Numbered from the stretch's first letter, positions 1-9,315 are shown. The stretch: 64,000 nucleotides of DNA from Rodentibacter caecimuris (GCF_024622045.1 NZ_JANKBP010000012.1), one strand, 5' to 3'. The notes: generated from the letters alone by a model not told the origin. Program-made: numbers and translations.

Positions 1-217
1 AAGTAAATTCTAAGGCTGCCAGTTGTTCCAATTTTGCCATGTTTGTTTTCCTCTGTTGTTCTTTTTGTTTGGCATAGCAACGCTCCGGACGCGGACCGGA
101 AGGCCCGCCGCCCAGGGTTATCGGTATCGGGTTACATTCCAGATAACGGTACAGGCAAAATAAGCCAACGATTACCGCTATCACCAGTATCAATAAAATT
201 TTTAAACATTTTTTCAT
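1..217 (-). CDS. Small membrane-anchored protein, partial; probable immunity protein of the phospholipase effector
   Basis: The reading frame runs off the left edge, so only the first 72 codons are visible. Its ATG at 217 overlaps the TAA of the phospholipase gene by one base (TAATG), so translation is probably coupled. Residues 5-22 form one hydrophobic helix (KILLILVIAVIVGLF) after a short lysine-rich start, consistent with an inner-membrane anchor or uncleaved signal; the following stretch is Pro/Gly-rich with two cysteines. An in-frame ATG at 40, preceded at good distance by AGAGGAAA, could start a second, shorter product without the helix. Position immediately after a T6SS lipase is where Tli5-type immunity proteins are usually found, so immunity is my inference; no family is recognised. 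Confidence 0.55.
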   Translation of the reverse strand, partial: MKKCLKILLILVIAVIVGLFCLYRYLECNPIPITLGGGPSGPRPERCYAKQKEQQRKTNMAKLEQLAALEFT

Positions 218-2289
218 TAGTCAGCTCGACTTACTTTAGGATTAGGTCTAAAAAATTGGCGTAGTGGATAAAGAGGCTTTACGTCCCCATTTATTTTTGC
301 CAATCCATTATTTCGTATTAATTTTCCCCATACATCAAATACGTCCTCAGCTACATTATAATTATACATACCCTCCGGATTGGCGGCGGCATTTTGCTTG
401 GTATGTAACCCCCATAACCGTTTACGTAAATCACACGCCACCTCGCCCGCCTCCAAAATAATACCCAATTCCGTATCTTTTTCCATACTGCGCGTATTTA
501 AGTTTGCCGAACTGATAACGGTGAATACGTCATCAATAATGGTGACCTTGGAATGCACATAGACTTCTTGCCACGCATTATCCGCCACAAGAGTACAAAT
601 ATGCGCTTTAATCCCCGGCGTGTCGTCCAGTTCATAGCCTAGTTTTTGGGTAAATTGGCGATCTTCTTCCGGTTCGGGAATTTCCTCATGTTTTTTCATT
701 TTATCTTCAGCTTCCTGTACCGCTCTTTTGTGCTTTGCAATTTCTTCATCAAGCGCCTTGACCCGCTCGGCGGTCGCTTTATCTAAAGGTGCCGGAATTC
801 CAAGGGTGCCGCGGACATTGCTATTGGATAACGCCAGTTTTGCTCTTTCCGCTTCCAATTCCCCTACTCGCACTTTCTTCGCTACATTCGGCATCACATC
901 CTGTCTACCTAATAATTTCAACATATTATTGGTGGTAAGAGTCCCGGCACCAATACCGCTATCTGACGAGTTAGTCACGGTAAACCAGTGGATAGGGCCG
1001 GTTCTGCCTTTTCTCATGGTTTTCCAGTGCGATAAAAATTCCTCAACCAGTACCGGCCAGCGGAAATATTGGTTTTCCGTGTAAATATAGCTGGTCGTTT
1101 GTTGGATATTTTTCAAATACACTTTCATTATATCCTTTACCCGAGGTTGGTCATAAGTGCGAACAATTTGGGCGTATAATTTCATGCCGCCTTCCCCGAT
1201 AGTCGGGTTGGGTTTAAAACTCGTGCGTTGAATATCCTTTCTGAGCGCCGTTAAATTTTCACTCGAATTATAATAGCCTCTATTATCGAATAATTCGTTG
1301 CGATCCCAAGATTGGCAAAAATTATAATTTAAGTCCCACAACACTTGTCCCGTCACAATGCTTGACACATCTTGCAATGGAATATTGACATTTTTCCCTT
1401 GATTCGCAGCCTTAAGATCGCCGTAAATATGTGTGCTGTGATCCCAATAGTTATCCAGCATATTGTGCTCCATCACAAACCCCACCGCCTGTTCGGGGCG
1501 TTCATAATCGATTAACACCATTTTTTGGTGGTGGGTGGATGAGCCGGCAAGGATTAATTCGGCACGCCAAGGGAGATTTTTATCAGCAAATTTTCCGTTG
1601 TTGATATCATTAAACAATGCGACCCGGCGATTTTTATATTGGATCTTTGTCAAACGTGCTTTGTCTTGTGAGATTTGCCATAAATAAGGAAATCTTTCTT
1701 TATCTTTTTCTTCCAATTTATCTATAACATTTTGAATTGCCTCATCGGCACTATCTGGAGAATGGCGAAGACTATCAAACCTTAAATGGAATTTTCCCTC
1801 TATCGCCTCATACCAATAAGCATCATAATCCATTTGTTCTTGCAAAATTTCTTTGGCGGCTCGACCATAGCCAATAATATGTCTATTACCTAAATTTGCC
1901 GCATCTTCTTTAAATATCTGCACATCTCCCCACATACTCCAAACAAGCAGTCTGACTTTCACCCCCTCTAAAGCTTTTTTAACGAGAAGATCGCCAATGC
2001 GCAATGATTTGCCATCACGCTTAAAATACATAGAGGGTTGGAAGCCCCAAATAGCAATATCGATAGAATGCTCGGCGTTTTCTATTTTTTCATAGATTGC
2101 GCCAAAGGCTTCCTCTCCGTTAATTAATGCCTTGAATGTCGCCGGAACAGGCTGACTATGAGCATCCGACATCGTGGCTTGAAGCTCTTGTTTATCTCTA
2201 TCCGATAAGAACCAACTTAGCCCTACTTTTGCTCTTGGCATATATTTTGATGCCGGAATTTGAATCGGCTTTTTGATTTCCTCTGTCAT
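217..2289 (-). CDS. T6SS phospholipase D effector (Tle5-like)
   Basis: This 690-residue protein carries the two HxKxxxxD motifs of the phospholipase D superfamily: H254/K256/D261 (HHQKMVLID) and H579/K581/D586 (HSKVTIID). Such enzymes hydrolyse phosphatidyl bonds of membrane phospholipids; T6SS members (Tle5, PldA/PldB) attack the target cell membrane from the periplasm. A charged, Ala/Glu/Lys-rich probable coiled coil sits at about 470-550 between the motifs. There is no signal peptide, as expected for delivery on VgrG. The gene follows vgrG by 13 bp, with AAAGGTAAG as ribosome binding site, and overlaps the small putative immunity gene downstream. The pairing with VgrG makes an effector role much more likely than housekeeping lipid metabolism. 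Confidence 0.85.
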   Translation of the reverse strand: MTEEIKKPIQIPASKYMPRAKVGLSWFLSDRDKQELQATMSDAHSQPVPATFKALINGEEAFGAIYEKIENAEHSIDIAIWGFQPSMYFKRDGKSLRIGDLLVKKALEGVKVRLLVWSMWGDVQIFKEDAANLGNRHIIGYGRAAKEILQEQMDYDAYWYEAIEGKFHLRFDSLRHSPDSADEAIQNVIDKLEEKDKERFPYLWQISQDKARLTKIQYKNRRVALFNDINNGKFADKNLPWRAELILAGSSTHHQKMVLIDYERPEQAVGFVMEHNMLDNYWDHSTHIYGDLKAANQGKNVNIPLQDVSSIVTGQVLWDLNYNFCQSWDRNELFDNRGYYNSSENLTALRKDIQRTSFKPNPTIGEGGMKLYAQIVRTYDQPRVKDIMKVYLKNIQQTTSYIYTENQYFRWPVLVEEFLSHWKTMRKGRTGPIHWFTVTNSSDSGIGAGTLTTNNMLKLLGRQDVMPNVAKKVRVGELEAERAKLALSNSNVRGTLGIPAPLDKATAERVKALDEEIAKHKRAVQEAEDKMKKHEEIPEPEEDRQFTQKLGYELDDTPGIKAHICTLVADNAWQEVYVHSKVTIIDDVFTVISSANLNTRSMEKDTELGIILEAGEVACDLRKRLWGLHTKQNAAANPEGMYNYNVAEDVFDVWGKLIRNNGLAKINGDVKPLYPLRQFFRPNPKVSRAD

Positions 2290-2302
2290 TTTCTTACCTT
2301 TA

Positions 2303-4702
2303 TTACACTAATTTTCCAATTAATTTTGCATACTCTTTAGCGATTTTAAGTGCTTCTTTTTCCTCTTTCCCTTGATCTAAATAAAATCCGTGATTCATCA
2401 CTTCATCTTTTTCAGAATCCTCTTCAAATCCTTCAATCATTGGAATTTCATAATGCGCACCGTTAATAAATTTAACCTCATATTTTTCAACCTGTTCCTC
2501 ATGGGTAATTTCAATTTCACCTTTATCATCGGTAATGCCTTTGCCCACTTCTTTTCCGTCGGCATAGAGCGTATAAGGCATTCCCACTAGTGGTGCGGTT
2601 GAATGAGGCGATTGGAAAAACTGAATCTGCATGATGGGGGAATTTGGCGTATGGTGTTCCGTTTCAAAACGAATGACTTCTTCCGCCTCTCCGCTTTCCT
2701 CGATCAACTCCCCCTCAATATACACATTCCCTATCAACTCAATTCCCTCGCGGTTGATGACTATCGAACCGCCCGGGCCGCTGATTTCTACCGTTTCGTA
2801 ACCCTCTAAGTCAAATTGTTCGCAGATTTGTTCAAATAGTTCTCCCGCCTGCCAACTGCCGTTTTGGGCGATGTCGATGTTGAGTTCATTGCCAACGTGG
2901 ATGATGGTGTCGCCGTGCACATTGACATAACGGTTATTATTAATGTTGAGGAGGTCGTCTTGTTCCACTTTGGTGATACGGTTGCGACCGATAGTTTTGA
3001 TTTGGTCGCGGTTAATGGTGAGAGCTTCGTCTTGATTGACCGTTTCCGTGCGGTTGTTGCCGATGTGGACGGTTTCATTTCGGTTCACTTGTTCGGTGCG
3101 GTTATACCCCACTTGGGTGGTTTCGTCGTGTTTGACAAGGTGGTTGAGGTCTTTTTCGGCGTGGAGAAAAATCTCTTCTTGTCCGTTTTCGTCTTCAAAA
3201 CGCAGTTCGTTAAAGCCATTGCCTTTATGGGTTTTGGATTTAATGGTGGTGCGGGTTTTATGTTCCGGTAGTTTATAGGGCGGTTCGGTGGTACTGTGAT
3301 AGGTGCGTCCCACCACTATCGGTTGGTCCGGGTCGCCGTTGAGGTATTTGACCAGCACTTCATCGCCGATTCGCGGTATCATCATATTACCGTATTGCGC
3401 ACCCGCCCAGCCTTGAATCACCCGTATCCAGCAAGAACTGTGTTCGTCCCCGTTGCTCCGTCTGTCCCACGGGAATTGGAGTTTGACCCGTCCCCATTCA
3501 TCACAGTAGATTTCTTCGCCTTCAGGGCCGACGACATGCGCCACTTGGCTGCCGCGAATAATCGGGCGGGGCTTTGGCGGGCTGCGCCAGGGTTTGTGGT
3601 GGGGGATGAGGAATAAGGTGTTTTCGTAATGGTTGCCGTTATGGGCAGGGTCGTTCTCTACGGCTTCTTCCTCTAACACACCGATTTGGCTTCCCCTATG
3701 TTCGACACGTACTACTAACCATTCTTGGTTGAATGCCGCTGAGTGGTGTCCTTCGAGGCGAAAACCATAACCGGGGATGACGCGCATATCATCTCCCGTG
3801 GCCTGTGCCGTTTCTGACTGCGCCAGTTCGGCTTCCAGCCGATAACGGCTAAAGGGGTTGCCTTGTTCATCCCGTTTGTATCGGCCGGGGTAATCGTAGT
3901 GTTCATAAACACTCGGCGAATTGACCGCACTTTTAGGCGATTGAGGTGAGGAAGAACCGTTTGGGGCAGCAGATTGAGCGGTATGTTGATGTTCTAAATT
4001 GTAGCTAGGATTTAAAAAGGTGTAATCACGGAGGGTTTGCCGGGAGGCAGTCATTTTTCGACGGTATTCAAACTGCCAAAGACTGGCAAAAGGGCGCTCG
4101 CCTGCCGGGTTGGCGTTATAGGTCAAGGTGCCTAAAATGGGCGAAGACCGACTTTGATGGGCAAAACATAATTCGTGGCTGTCGGCATCATGTTTGAAAT
4201 AATAATACCAACCTTCTTCCGCCGCCAAGCGTTCAATGAAGGCGACATCCGTTTCCCGATATTGTACGCAATATTCCCGTTCCCAATCCGACTGTAACGG
4301 TTCAACGGTGACTTTTTCCACCCGATTTTTTTGCAACAACGTGCGGATGATTTTTTCGCTGTTTTGATGTTGGAAAATGCGGCTGTCCGACTGCAACCCC
4401 GCCCGCACTAATGCCGGCTCGACTACCATATTATAATGCGTGCGCACAAAGCCCGTTTTACCCAACCCGAATCCCGTGACAATCCCGTTCACATAACGTA
4501 CCGCTTTATCCCCCTGCCAAAACGTAAACGTAACCGCTTTATCCATCAATGCCGAAAAGGGAATATTAGGGTCAAAACTGGATAACATCAATTCCAATTT
4601 AAACGGTTCGGAAAGCCCTTCGGTTAACTGAAAACTCACTACATCAAAAGGGTGTTTATCGCCGGAGTCAAGGGTGTAGCGGTAGTTGGATTGGGTTGCC
4701 AT
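2303..4702 (-). CDS. vgrG: T6SS spike protein VgrG with C-terminal extension
   Basis: The 799-residue protein is a VgrG, the trimeric tip of the T6SS tube. Residues 1 to about 370 form the gp27-like hub, 395-467 the gp5-like OB fold (YCDEWGRVKLQFPWD then GDEVLVKYLNGDPDQPIVVGR), and 510-612 the repetitive beta-helical needle with many Asn-Arg-Thr/His repeats. Beyond it, residues about 690-760 look like a small beta-sandwich (LYADGKEVGKGITDDKGEIEI), similar to transthyretin-like extensions that dock an effector. The start is supported by AAGGAAAGGA just upstream. It is the first gene of a vgrG-phospholipase-immunity unit, so the extension probably carries the phospholipase. Confidence 0.95.
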   Translation of the reverse strand: MATQSNYRYTLDSGDKHPFDVVSFQLTEGLSEPFKLELMLSSFDPNIPFSALMDKAVTFTFWQGDKAVRYVNGIVTGFGLGKTGFVRTHYNMVVEPALVRAGLQSDSRIFQHQNSEKIIRTLLQKNRVEKVTVEPLQSDWEREYCVQYRETDVAFIERLAAEEGWYYYFKHDADSHELCFAHQSRSSPILGTLTYNANPAGERPFASLWQFEYRRKMTASRQTLRDYTFLNPSYNLEHQHTAQSAAPNGSSSPQSPKSAVNSPSVYEHYDYPGRYKRDEQGNPFSRYRLEAELAQSETAQATGDDMRVIPGYGFRLEGHHSAAFNQEWLVVRVEHRGSQIGVLEEEAVENDPAHNGNHYENTLFLIPHHKPWRSPPKPRPIIRGSQVAHVVGPEGEEIYCDEWGRVKLQFPWDRRSNGDEHSSCWIRVIQGWAGAQYGNMMIPRIGDEVLVKYLNGDPDQPIVVGRTYHSTTEPPYKLPEHKTRTTIKSKTHKGNGFNELRFEDENGQEEIFLHAEKDLNHLVKHDETTQVGYNRTEQVNRNETVHIGNNRTETVNQDEALTINRDQIKTIGRNRITKVEQDDLLNINNNRYVNVHGDTIIHVGNELNIDIAQNGSWQAGELFEQICEQFDLEGYETVEISGPGGSIVINREGIELIGNVYIEGELIEESGEAEEVIRFETEHHTPNSPIMQIQFFQSPHSTAPLVGMPYTLYADGKEVGKGITDDKGEIEITHEEQVEKYEVKFINGAHYEIPMIEGFEEDSEKDEVMNHGFYLDQGKEEKEALKIAKEYAKLIGKLV

Positions 4703-4925
4703 AGATGTCCTTTCCTTTTAGTTTGAGAGTTCAAAGTCGGTTGGTATAACTGAATTTGTTATAAGTTACGTATTGAATTACAACGACTCAAAGCACTGAA
4801 GTAGATTCTCCCTAAATTTTTCGCCATTTTCAAGTGGTTAGGAAATATCTATTTATAGCACTTTGTTTGCTTAAGTACATCATGAATTTATTACAAATGG
4901 TAAATTCCGCAAAAATTTTCCTCGC

Positions 4926-5933
4926 TTAGCCTAATAAGTGATAAAGCAGTAAGTTAATGCCAAATCCACCAACAACTAACCATATAAAAACAAATAAACC
5001 TAATAAAAGTGGTTTTAACCCGGCTTGTTTTATCGTACTCAGATTCGTTGTTAGACCAAGTCCCGCCATGGCAGCCATTAACAAAATCGTATCAATTTGA
5101 ACTAATAAGGCGACCCATTCGGTAGGTAGTAGGTTAAAAGAATTAAATACGGCAACGAGAATAAATATCAGCGCAAAGTAAGGAATTGAAATTGCGTGAT
5201 TTTGTTTCTCATCTTTGTGTAAAAAATAAGATAAGACGAGTAAAAAAGGCGCAAGCATCATCACCCGTATCATTTTTGACACCACGGCAATATCGGCAAC
5301 AACAGGATTAATATTACTTCCTGCCGCATAGACTTGGGCGACCTCGTGCACAGAAGATCCAATATAAATGCCAAACTGATGAGGGTTAATATAGTCAATC
5401 AAAATAGGGTAAAGAATAGGATATAAAAACATCGCAATCGTGCCGAAAATAACGATTAAAGCAACGGCAACAGACACTTTATAAGAGGGGGCTCTTACAA
5501 CCGGTTCGCTCGCAATGATTGCCGCCGCACCACAAATACTGCATCCGGCACCGGTAAGAAAAACGATCTGTTTATCAACTTTTAAGATCTTAATGCCAAT
5601 CCAACAGGTTATTATAAATGTCAATATCAACATAATGGCATCGGCTACTACGGCATTCACTCCCACTTGCCCGATATCTTGTAATGTAATTCTAAAACCG
5701 TACAAAATAATGCCGAGGCGGAGCAATTTTCCTTTAGCAAAGGCCACTCCGAGATGGGTAACATGTTCGACTTTAGGGTAAAACGTATTGCCGCATAGAA
5801 TACCAATGACAATCGCCAATGTTAATGTGCTGATATTTAATGTCATCATGACTTCACTATGGCCAATTAAAAAAGCGATCGCAGTAATCACTAGTACTAA
5901 AAGCAAGCCCCAAATTAAGTTTAAATTTTTCAT
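4926..5933 (-). CDS. yeiH: YeiH-family putative sulfate/sulfite exporter
   Basis: A 335-residue polytopic membrane protein with about ten hydrophobic segments. The conserved family stretches are recognisable: LGIILYGFRITLQDI near residue 75 and LTGAGCSICGAAAIIASEPV near 127, followed by GSSVHEVAQVYAAG near 190. This is the UPF0324/YeiH (PSE) family, whose members are tentatively linked to sulfur oxyanion export; substrate is not proven. GAGAGA lies upstream of the start. It is read in the same direction as the TusA-like and hemerythrin genes but is separated from them by 216 bp, so it may have its own promoter. Confidence 0.85.
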   Translation of the reverse strand: MKNLNLIWGLLLVLVITAIAFLIGHSEVMMTLNISTLTLAIVIGILCGNTFYPKVEHVTHLGVAFAKGKLLRLGIILYGFRITLQDIGQVGVNAVVADAIMLILTFIITCWIGIKILKVDKQIVFLTGAGCSICGAAAIIASEPVVRAPSYKVSVAVALIVIFGTIAMFLYPILYPILIDYINPHQFGIYIGSSVHEVAQVYAAGSNINPVVADIAVVSKMIRVMMLAPFLLVLSYFLHKDEKQNHAISIPYFALIFILVAVFNSFNLLPTEWVALLVQIDTILLMAAMAGLGLTTNLSTIKQAGLKPLLLGLFVFIWLVVGGFGINLLLYHLLG

Positions 5934-6149
5934 TACGATTCTCTCGTTAGCTTAAAATCACACTACAATAGCGAATTTAATTTATAAGTAAAACTAATTA
6001 TAGTTATTTTAGTCGATGGGTGTTACTCAATTAGAGTAATTGAAACAAAATAAAGCACAGAATGAGATGTGTTCATCTTTTGCTTATGCGGTAATCAAAG
6101 GTGGCTAAACGTTGTATGAATGTTTTTATAAAATTCTCTATGGATAAGC

Positions 6150-6365
6150 TTATTTTGAACACTTGCGAAGAATAAAGGAATGATCTCCATTTGGTTGGCA
6201 AAAACAATTTAAGGTTTTACACACTAGCTCAATATCCTTAATATCGGTCTCCGTTGAAATGAGCAGCAGTAAGCTGTCATTTTCCGTGAGGGTTGCCAGC
6301 GCTTTTTTTATCATCAGCAATGGCAAGGGGCAGCGATAATTTCGCGTATCAAGTTGATAATCCAT
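6150..6365 (-). CDS. TusA-family sulfur carrier protein
   Basis: The 71-residue protein has the size and signature of the TusA/YeeD family: the N-terminal RCPLPLLMIKKAL motif with the sulfur-carrying cysteine at about residue 12, then a strand-helix-strand pattern. TusA relays persulfide sulfur, for example to tRNA 2-thiolation, but many short paralogues act elsewhere in sulfur metabolism. It starts 3 bp after the hemerythrin gene, so the two are very probably co-transcribed. I do not assign it as the tRNA-thiolation TusA itself, because the tusBCD partners are not nearby. Confidence 0.8.
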   Translation of the reverse strand: MDYQLDTRNYRCPLPLLMIKKALATLTENDSLLLLISTETDIKDIELVCKTLNCFCQPNGDHSFILRKCSK

Positions 6366-6368
6366 AAA

Positions 6369-6881
6369 TCAAGGATGACGCCGTTTCGACATAACTTGGC
6401 CAATCGCATTTAACTCAGTTTCAGACAAGTATTGTTTACCCAGCTCAAAAAGAGGTTCTTCAATAGCAATATGGTTAGCGTAGCCCGAGATGAATCGTTG
6501 AATGAGTGCCGAATCTATTTTATCGGTTTTTTGTGCGATTAATGCTTCTAATTGTTTAGAAAGTTCAAACCAATTTTTATGTAAATCAAGATGTTGGCGT
6601 TCCAGCTCCGCTACTTTTGATTTCGTTTCCGGTCGTTTAGCCATTAATGCAGGAAAAAAATCTTTTTCTTCATCATCATGGTGAAGCGGTGCGGCTTGAT
6701 TAAAATACTGCAAAATAATTTTTATGTCGTTCAGTACTGCTTGATTTATGCCGTTCTTTTCTAAATAGTCGGGTAATAGACTAAGCTGATGACAAAAACG
6801 TTTGACCTTACCATGGCAGGCATAAAGCATGTCGATGGGTTCATTCCAAGTGGCGAATTGCTGAGGTTCAAGAATTTGCAT
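6369..6881 (-). CDS. Hemerythrin HHE-domain protein
   Basis: This 170-residue, all-helical protein has the histidine/carboxylate pattern of a hemerythrin-like di-iron domain: an early CHGKV histidine near residue 23, HHDDEEKDFF near 76-83, an RQHLDLH near 105 and NHIAIEEPLF near 144. Such domains bind O2 or NO or protect and repair iron centres. The ATG is preceded by AAGGAAAATT. It is the promoter-proximal gene of a two-gene unit with the TusA-like protein. The combination suggests a role in reactive nitrogen/oxygen or sulfur-iron stress, but this is inference. Confidence 0.8.
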   Translation of the reverse strand: MQILEPQQFATWNEPIDMLYACHGKVKRFCHQLSLLPDYLEKNGINQAVLNDIKIILQYFNQAAPLHHDDEEKDFFPALMAKRPETKSKVAELERQHLDLHKNWFELSKQLEALIAQKTDKIDSALIQRFISGYANHIAIEEPLFELGKQYLSETELNAIGQVMSKRRHP

Positions 6882-6902
6882 AATTTTCCTTCTTTTTGTG
6901 TG

Positions 6903-6932
6903 AAAAGTGCGGTCATTTTTGACCGCACTTTT
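6903..6932. terminator. Inverted USS pair forming a terminator
   Basis: AAAAGTGCGGTCA and its complement are separated by a short T tract, giving a stem with a T run on either strand. It lies between tgt (ending at 6939) and the hemerythrin gene, so it terminates tgt transcription. The arms are uptake signal sequences. Confidence 0.8.
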
Positions 6933-6938
6933 ACTGCC

Positions 6939-8102
6939 CTATTCGGATTGTGGTGATGGCGTGGTATCAAGTTGCAATGGGGGAATCGGTTTTCCCATTC
7001 TGGTATAAAATTCAGTCACAAAATCATCAAAGCGATCCTCTTCGATAGCTTGACGAATTTCCGCCATTAAACGCTGATAATAACGTAGATTGTGGATCGT
7101 ATTTAAGCGTGCGCCTAAAATCTCACCACATTTATCTAAATGATATAAATAGGCTTTCGTGTAATTTTTACAGGTGTAGCAATCACAATGAGGATCAAGC
7201 GGAGTGGTGTCATCACGATATTTGGCATTGCGGATTTTTACAATACCATCCGTGACAAACAAATGGCCGTTACGGGCATTACGGGTCGGCATGACGCAAT
7301 CAAACATATCAATGCCGCGGCGAACGCCTTCTACTAAATCCTCCGGTTTTCCTACGCCCATTAAATAGCGCGGTTTGTCGGCAGGAATTTGCGGGCAAAT
7401 GTATTCCAAAATACGGTGCATATCTTCTTTTGGTTCACCCACGGCTAACCCTCCCACAGCATAACCGTCAAAGCCAATATTGACTAAGCCTTCCAACGAA
7501 ATTTTACGCAATTCTTCAAATACGCCCCCTTGAATGATACCGAAAAGTGCATTTTTATTGCCAAGTTCATCAAAGCGATCACGACTGCGTTTTGCCCAGC
7601 GAAGAGACATTTCCATAGATTTTTTGGCATAGTCAAAGGTTGCCGGATAAGGGGTACATTCATCGAAAATCATCACAATATCCGAACCGAGATCGTATTG
7701 AATTTCCATAGATTTTTCCGGCGAAAGGAAGATTCGTTCACCATTAATCGGGTTTTGGAATTTTACGCCTTCCTCTGTGATTTTGCGTAATTTACCAAGG
7801 CTAAATACTTGGAAACCGCCGCTATCCGTCAAAATAGGACGATGCCACTGCATAAAATCGTGTAAATCACCGTGTTTACGCATCACTTCCTGTCCGGGGC
7901 GTAGCCATAAATGGAAGGTATTGCCAAGTAAAATTTCAGCCCCCGTTGCACGAACTTCTTCAGGGGTCATGCCTTTCACCGTACCATAGGTACCCACCGG
8001 CATAAATGCGGGGGTTTCCACTTTAAACGTACCCTGTGGGCGTTCAAATACTAATCGACCTCGGCGTGCGTTACCGCTTGTTTTATCTAATTCATATTTC
8101 AT
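6939..8102 (-). CDS. tgt: Queuine tRNA-ribosyltransferase (Tgt)
   Basis: The 387-residue enzyme swaps guanine for preQ1 at the wobble position of GUN-anticodon tRNAs. The active-site region LTDSGGFQVFSL (nucleophile/acid Asp near 91), the second catalytic Asp in MFDCVMPTRNARNG near 266, and the zinc ligands CDCYTC...H near 304-335 are all present, and the length matches the family. It lies downstream of queA on the same strand, with a hairpin terminator between, so it may be partly independently expressed. Confidence 0.97.
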   Translation of the reverse strand: MKYELDKTSGNARRGRLVFERPQGTFKVETPAFMPVGTYGTVKGMTPEEVRATGAEILLGNTFHLWLRPGQEVMRKHGDLHDFMQWHRPILTDSGGFQVFSLGKLRKITEEGVKFQNPINGERIFLSPEKSMEIQYDLGSDIVMIFDECTPYPATFDYAKKSMEMSLRWAKRSRDRFDELGNKNALFGIIQGGVFEELRKISLEGLVNIGFDGYAVGGLAVGEPKEDMHRILEYICPQIPADKPRYLMGVGKPEDLVEGVRRGIDMFDCVMPTRNARNGHLFVTDGIVKIRNAKYRDDTTPLDPHCDCYTCKNYTKAYLYHLDKCGEILGARLNTIHNLRYYQRLMAEIRQAIEEDRFDDFVTEFYTRMGKPIPPLQLDTTPSPQSE

Positions 8103-8141
8103 TTTATTTCCTCAACGAATAAACAGTTCGAAGATATCAGT

Positions 8142-8169
8142 AAAAAAGCCTGTTTGAGCAAACAGGCTT
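8142..8169 (-). terminator. Rho-independent terminator after queA
   Basis: AAGCCTGTTT and AAACAGGCTT enclose a four-base loop, and on the minus strand the stem is followed by a T run. It sits between queA and tgt, two genes that usually form one transcript in gamma-proteobacteria. Confidence 0.8.
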
Positions 8170-8223
8170 CATTCTTGGGGTAGCCCGGTATTGTAGGTGT
8201 TGCTTTTATTTAAGTCAAACGGC

Positions 8224-9315
8224 TTATTCCAATCCCTTCACTCGGGCATTTTTCGTAATAAACATGGCATCACCGTAACTGAAAAAACGGTAGCAATTTT
8301 CGACCGCACTTTTGTAGGCGTTCATTGTGTGGGTAAAACCGGCAAAGGCGGAAACCAGCATAATTAATGTACTTTCCGGTAAATGGAAATTAGTGATTAA
8401 CACATCCACCACACGGAATTTTTTACCGGGATAAATGAAAATTGAGGTATCGGAAAAATAAGGCTCGATTAAATCCGGATTGCCGTTTTCCTCTGCGGAT
8501 AAAGCGGCGGTTTCAATGGAACGAACGGAGGTTGTTCCTACCGCAATAACACGTTTTCCGGCTTTTTTGGTTTCAATAATCGCATTGCACACTTCCTGCG
8601 AAAGCTCTACATATTCCGCATGCATAATGTGATCTTCAATATTTTCCACCCGTACGGGTTGAAATGTGCCTGCCCCCACATGGAGCGTCACAAATTCAAA
8701 ATTGACACCTTTGGCTTGAAGCTTTGCCAATAGTTCATCATCAAAATGCAAACCGGCTGTCGGTGCCGCCACCGCACCGGGAACTTTGTTATAAACCGTT
8801 TGATAGCATTCTTGATCCTCCTCCTCATCGGGGCGATCAATATAAGGCGGTAATGGCATATGGCCTATTTGTTGCAACACCGTTAAAAGTGCGGTGGATT
8901 TATCGGTTAATTCGACTTCAAAAAGTGTATCGTGACGTGCAGTCATCACCGCTTGAATACCTTTATTTTCGCCCAGTTTATCTTCCCCTAAAAATAATTC
9001 GGTGCCTTCCTTAGGCGATTTTGAGGAGCGAATGTGAGCGAGAAAGCGGTGTTCATCCAGCATACGTTCAACCAGCACTTCAATTTTTCCGCCACTGGCT
9101 TTGCGTCCAAACATTCGCGCAGGAATAACACGGGTATTATTAAAAATTAACAAATCGCCGGCATCAATAAGATCAAATACATCGGTGAAAGTGCGGTGAG
9201 AAATTTCACCGTTTTCGCCATTTAACGTCAATAAGCGACAAGAAGAGCGATCTTTTTTGGGATAACGGGCGATAAGTTCATCGGGTAAATCAAAGTGGAA
9301 ATCTGAAACACGCAT
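8224..9315 (-). CDS. queA: S-adenosylmethionine:tRNA ribosyltransferase-isomerase (QueA)
   Basis: QueA transfers and isomerises the ribosyl moiety of SAM onto preQ1 in tRNA to give epoxyqueuosine, following Tgt. The family landmarks are clear: MRVSDFHFDLPDELIARYP at the N-terminus, FNNTRVIPARMFGRK near 60, VAAPTAGLHF near 185 and VGAGTFQPVR near 215, ending with SYGDAMFI. I place the start at the ATG giving MRVSDF, two codons inside the longest frame, because that is where homologues begin. Neither ATG has a strong ribosome binding site. Confidence 0.96.
   Translation of the reverse strand: MRVSDFHFDLPDELIARYPKKDRSSCRLLTLNGENGEISHRTFTDVFDLIDAGDLLIFNNTRVIPARMFGRKASGGKIEVLVERMLDEHRFLAHIRSSKSPKEGTELFLGEDKLGENKGIQAVMTARHDTLFEVELTDKSTALLTVLQQIGHMPLPPYIDRPDEEEDQECYQTVYNKVPGAVAAPTAGLHFDDELLAKLQAKGVNFEFVTLHVGAGTFQPVRVENIEDHIMHAEYVELSQEVCNAIIETKKAGKRVIAVGTTSVRSIETAALSAEENGNPDLIEPYFSDTSIFIYPGKKFRVVDVLITNFHLPESTLIMLVSAFAGFTHTMNAYKSAVENCYRFFSYGDAMFITKNARVKGLE

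Noticed and set aside
2864..3271. Long plus-strand open frame (135 codons) opposite vgrG
   Set aside because: Lies antisense to the repetitive needle region of vgrG; its Val/Asp-rich repeats mirror the Asn/Arg/Thr repeats of VgrG. No start signal.
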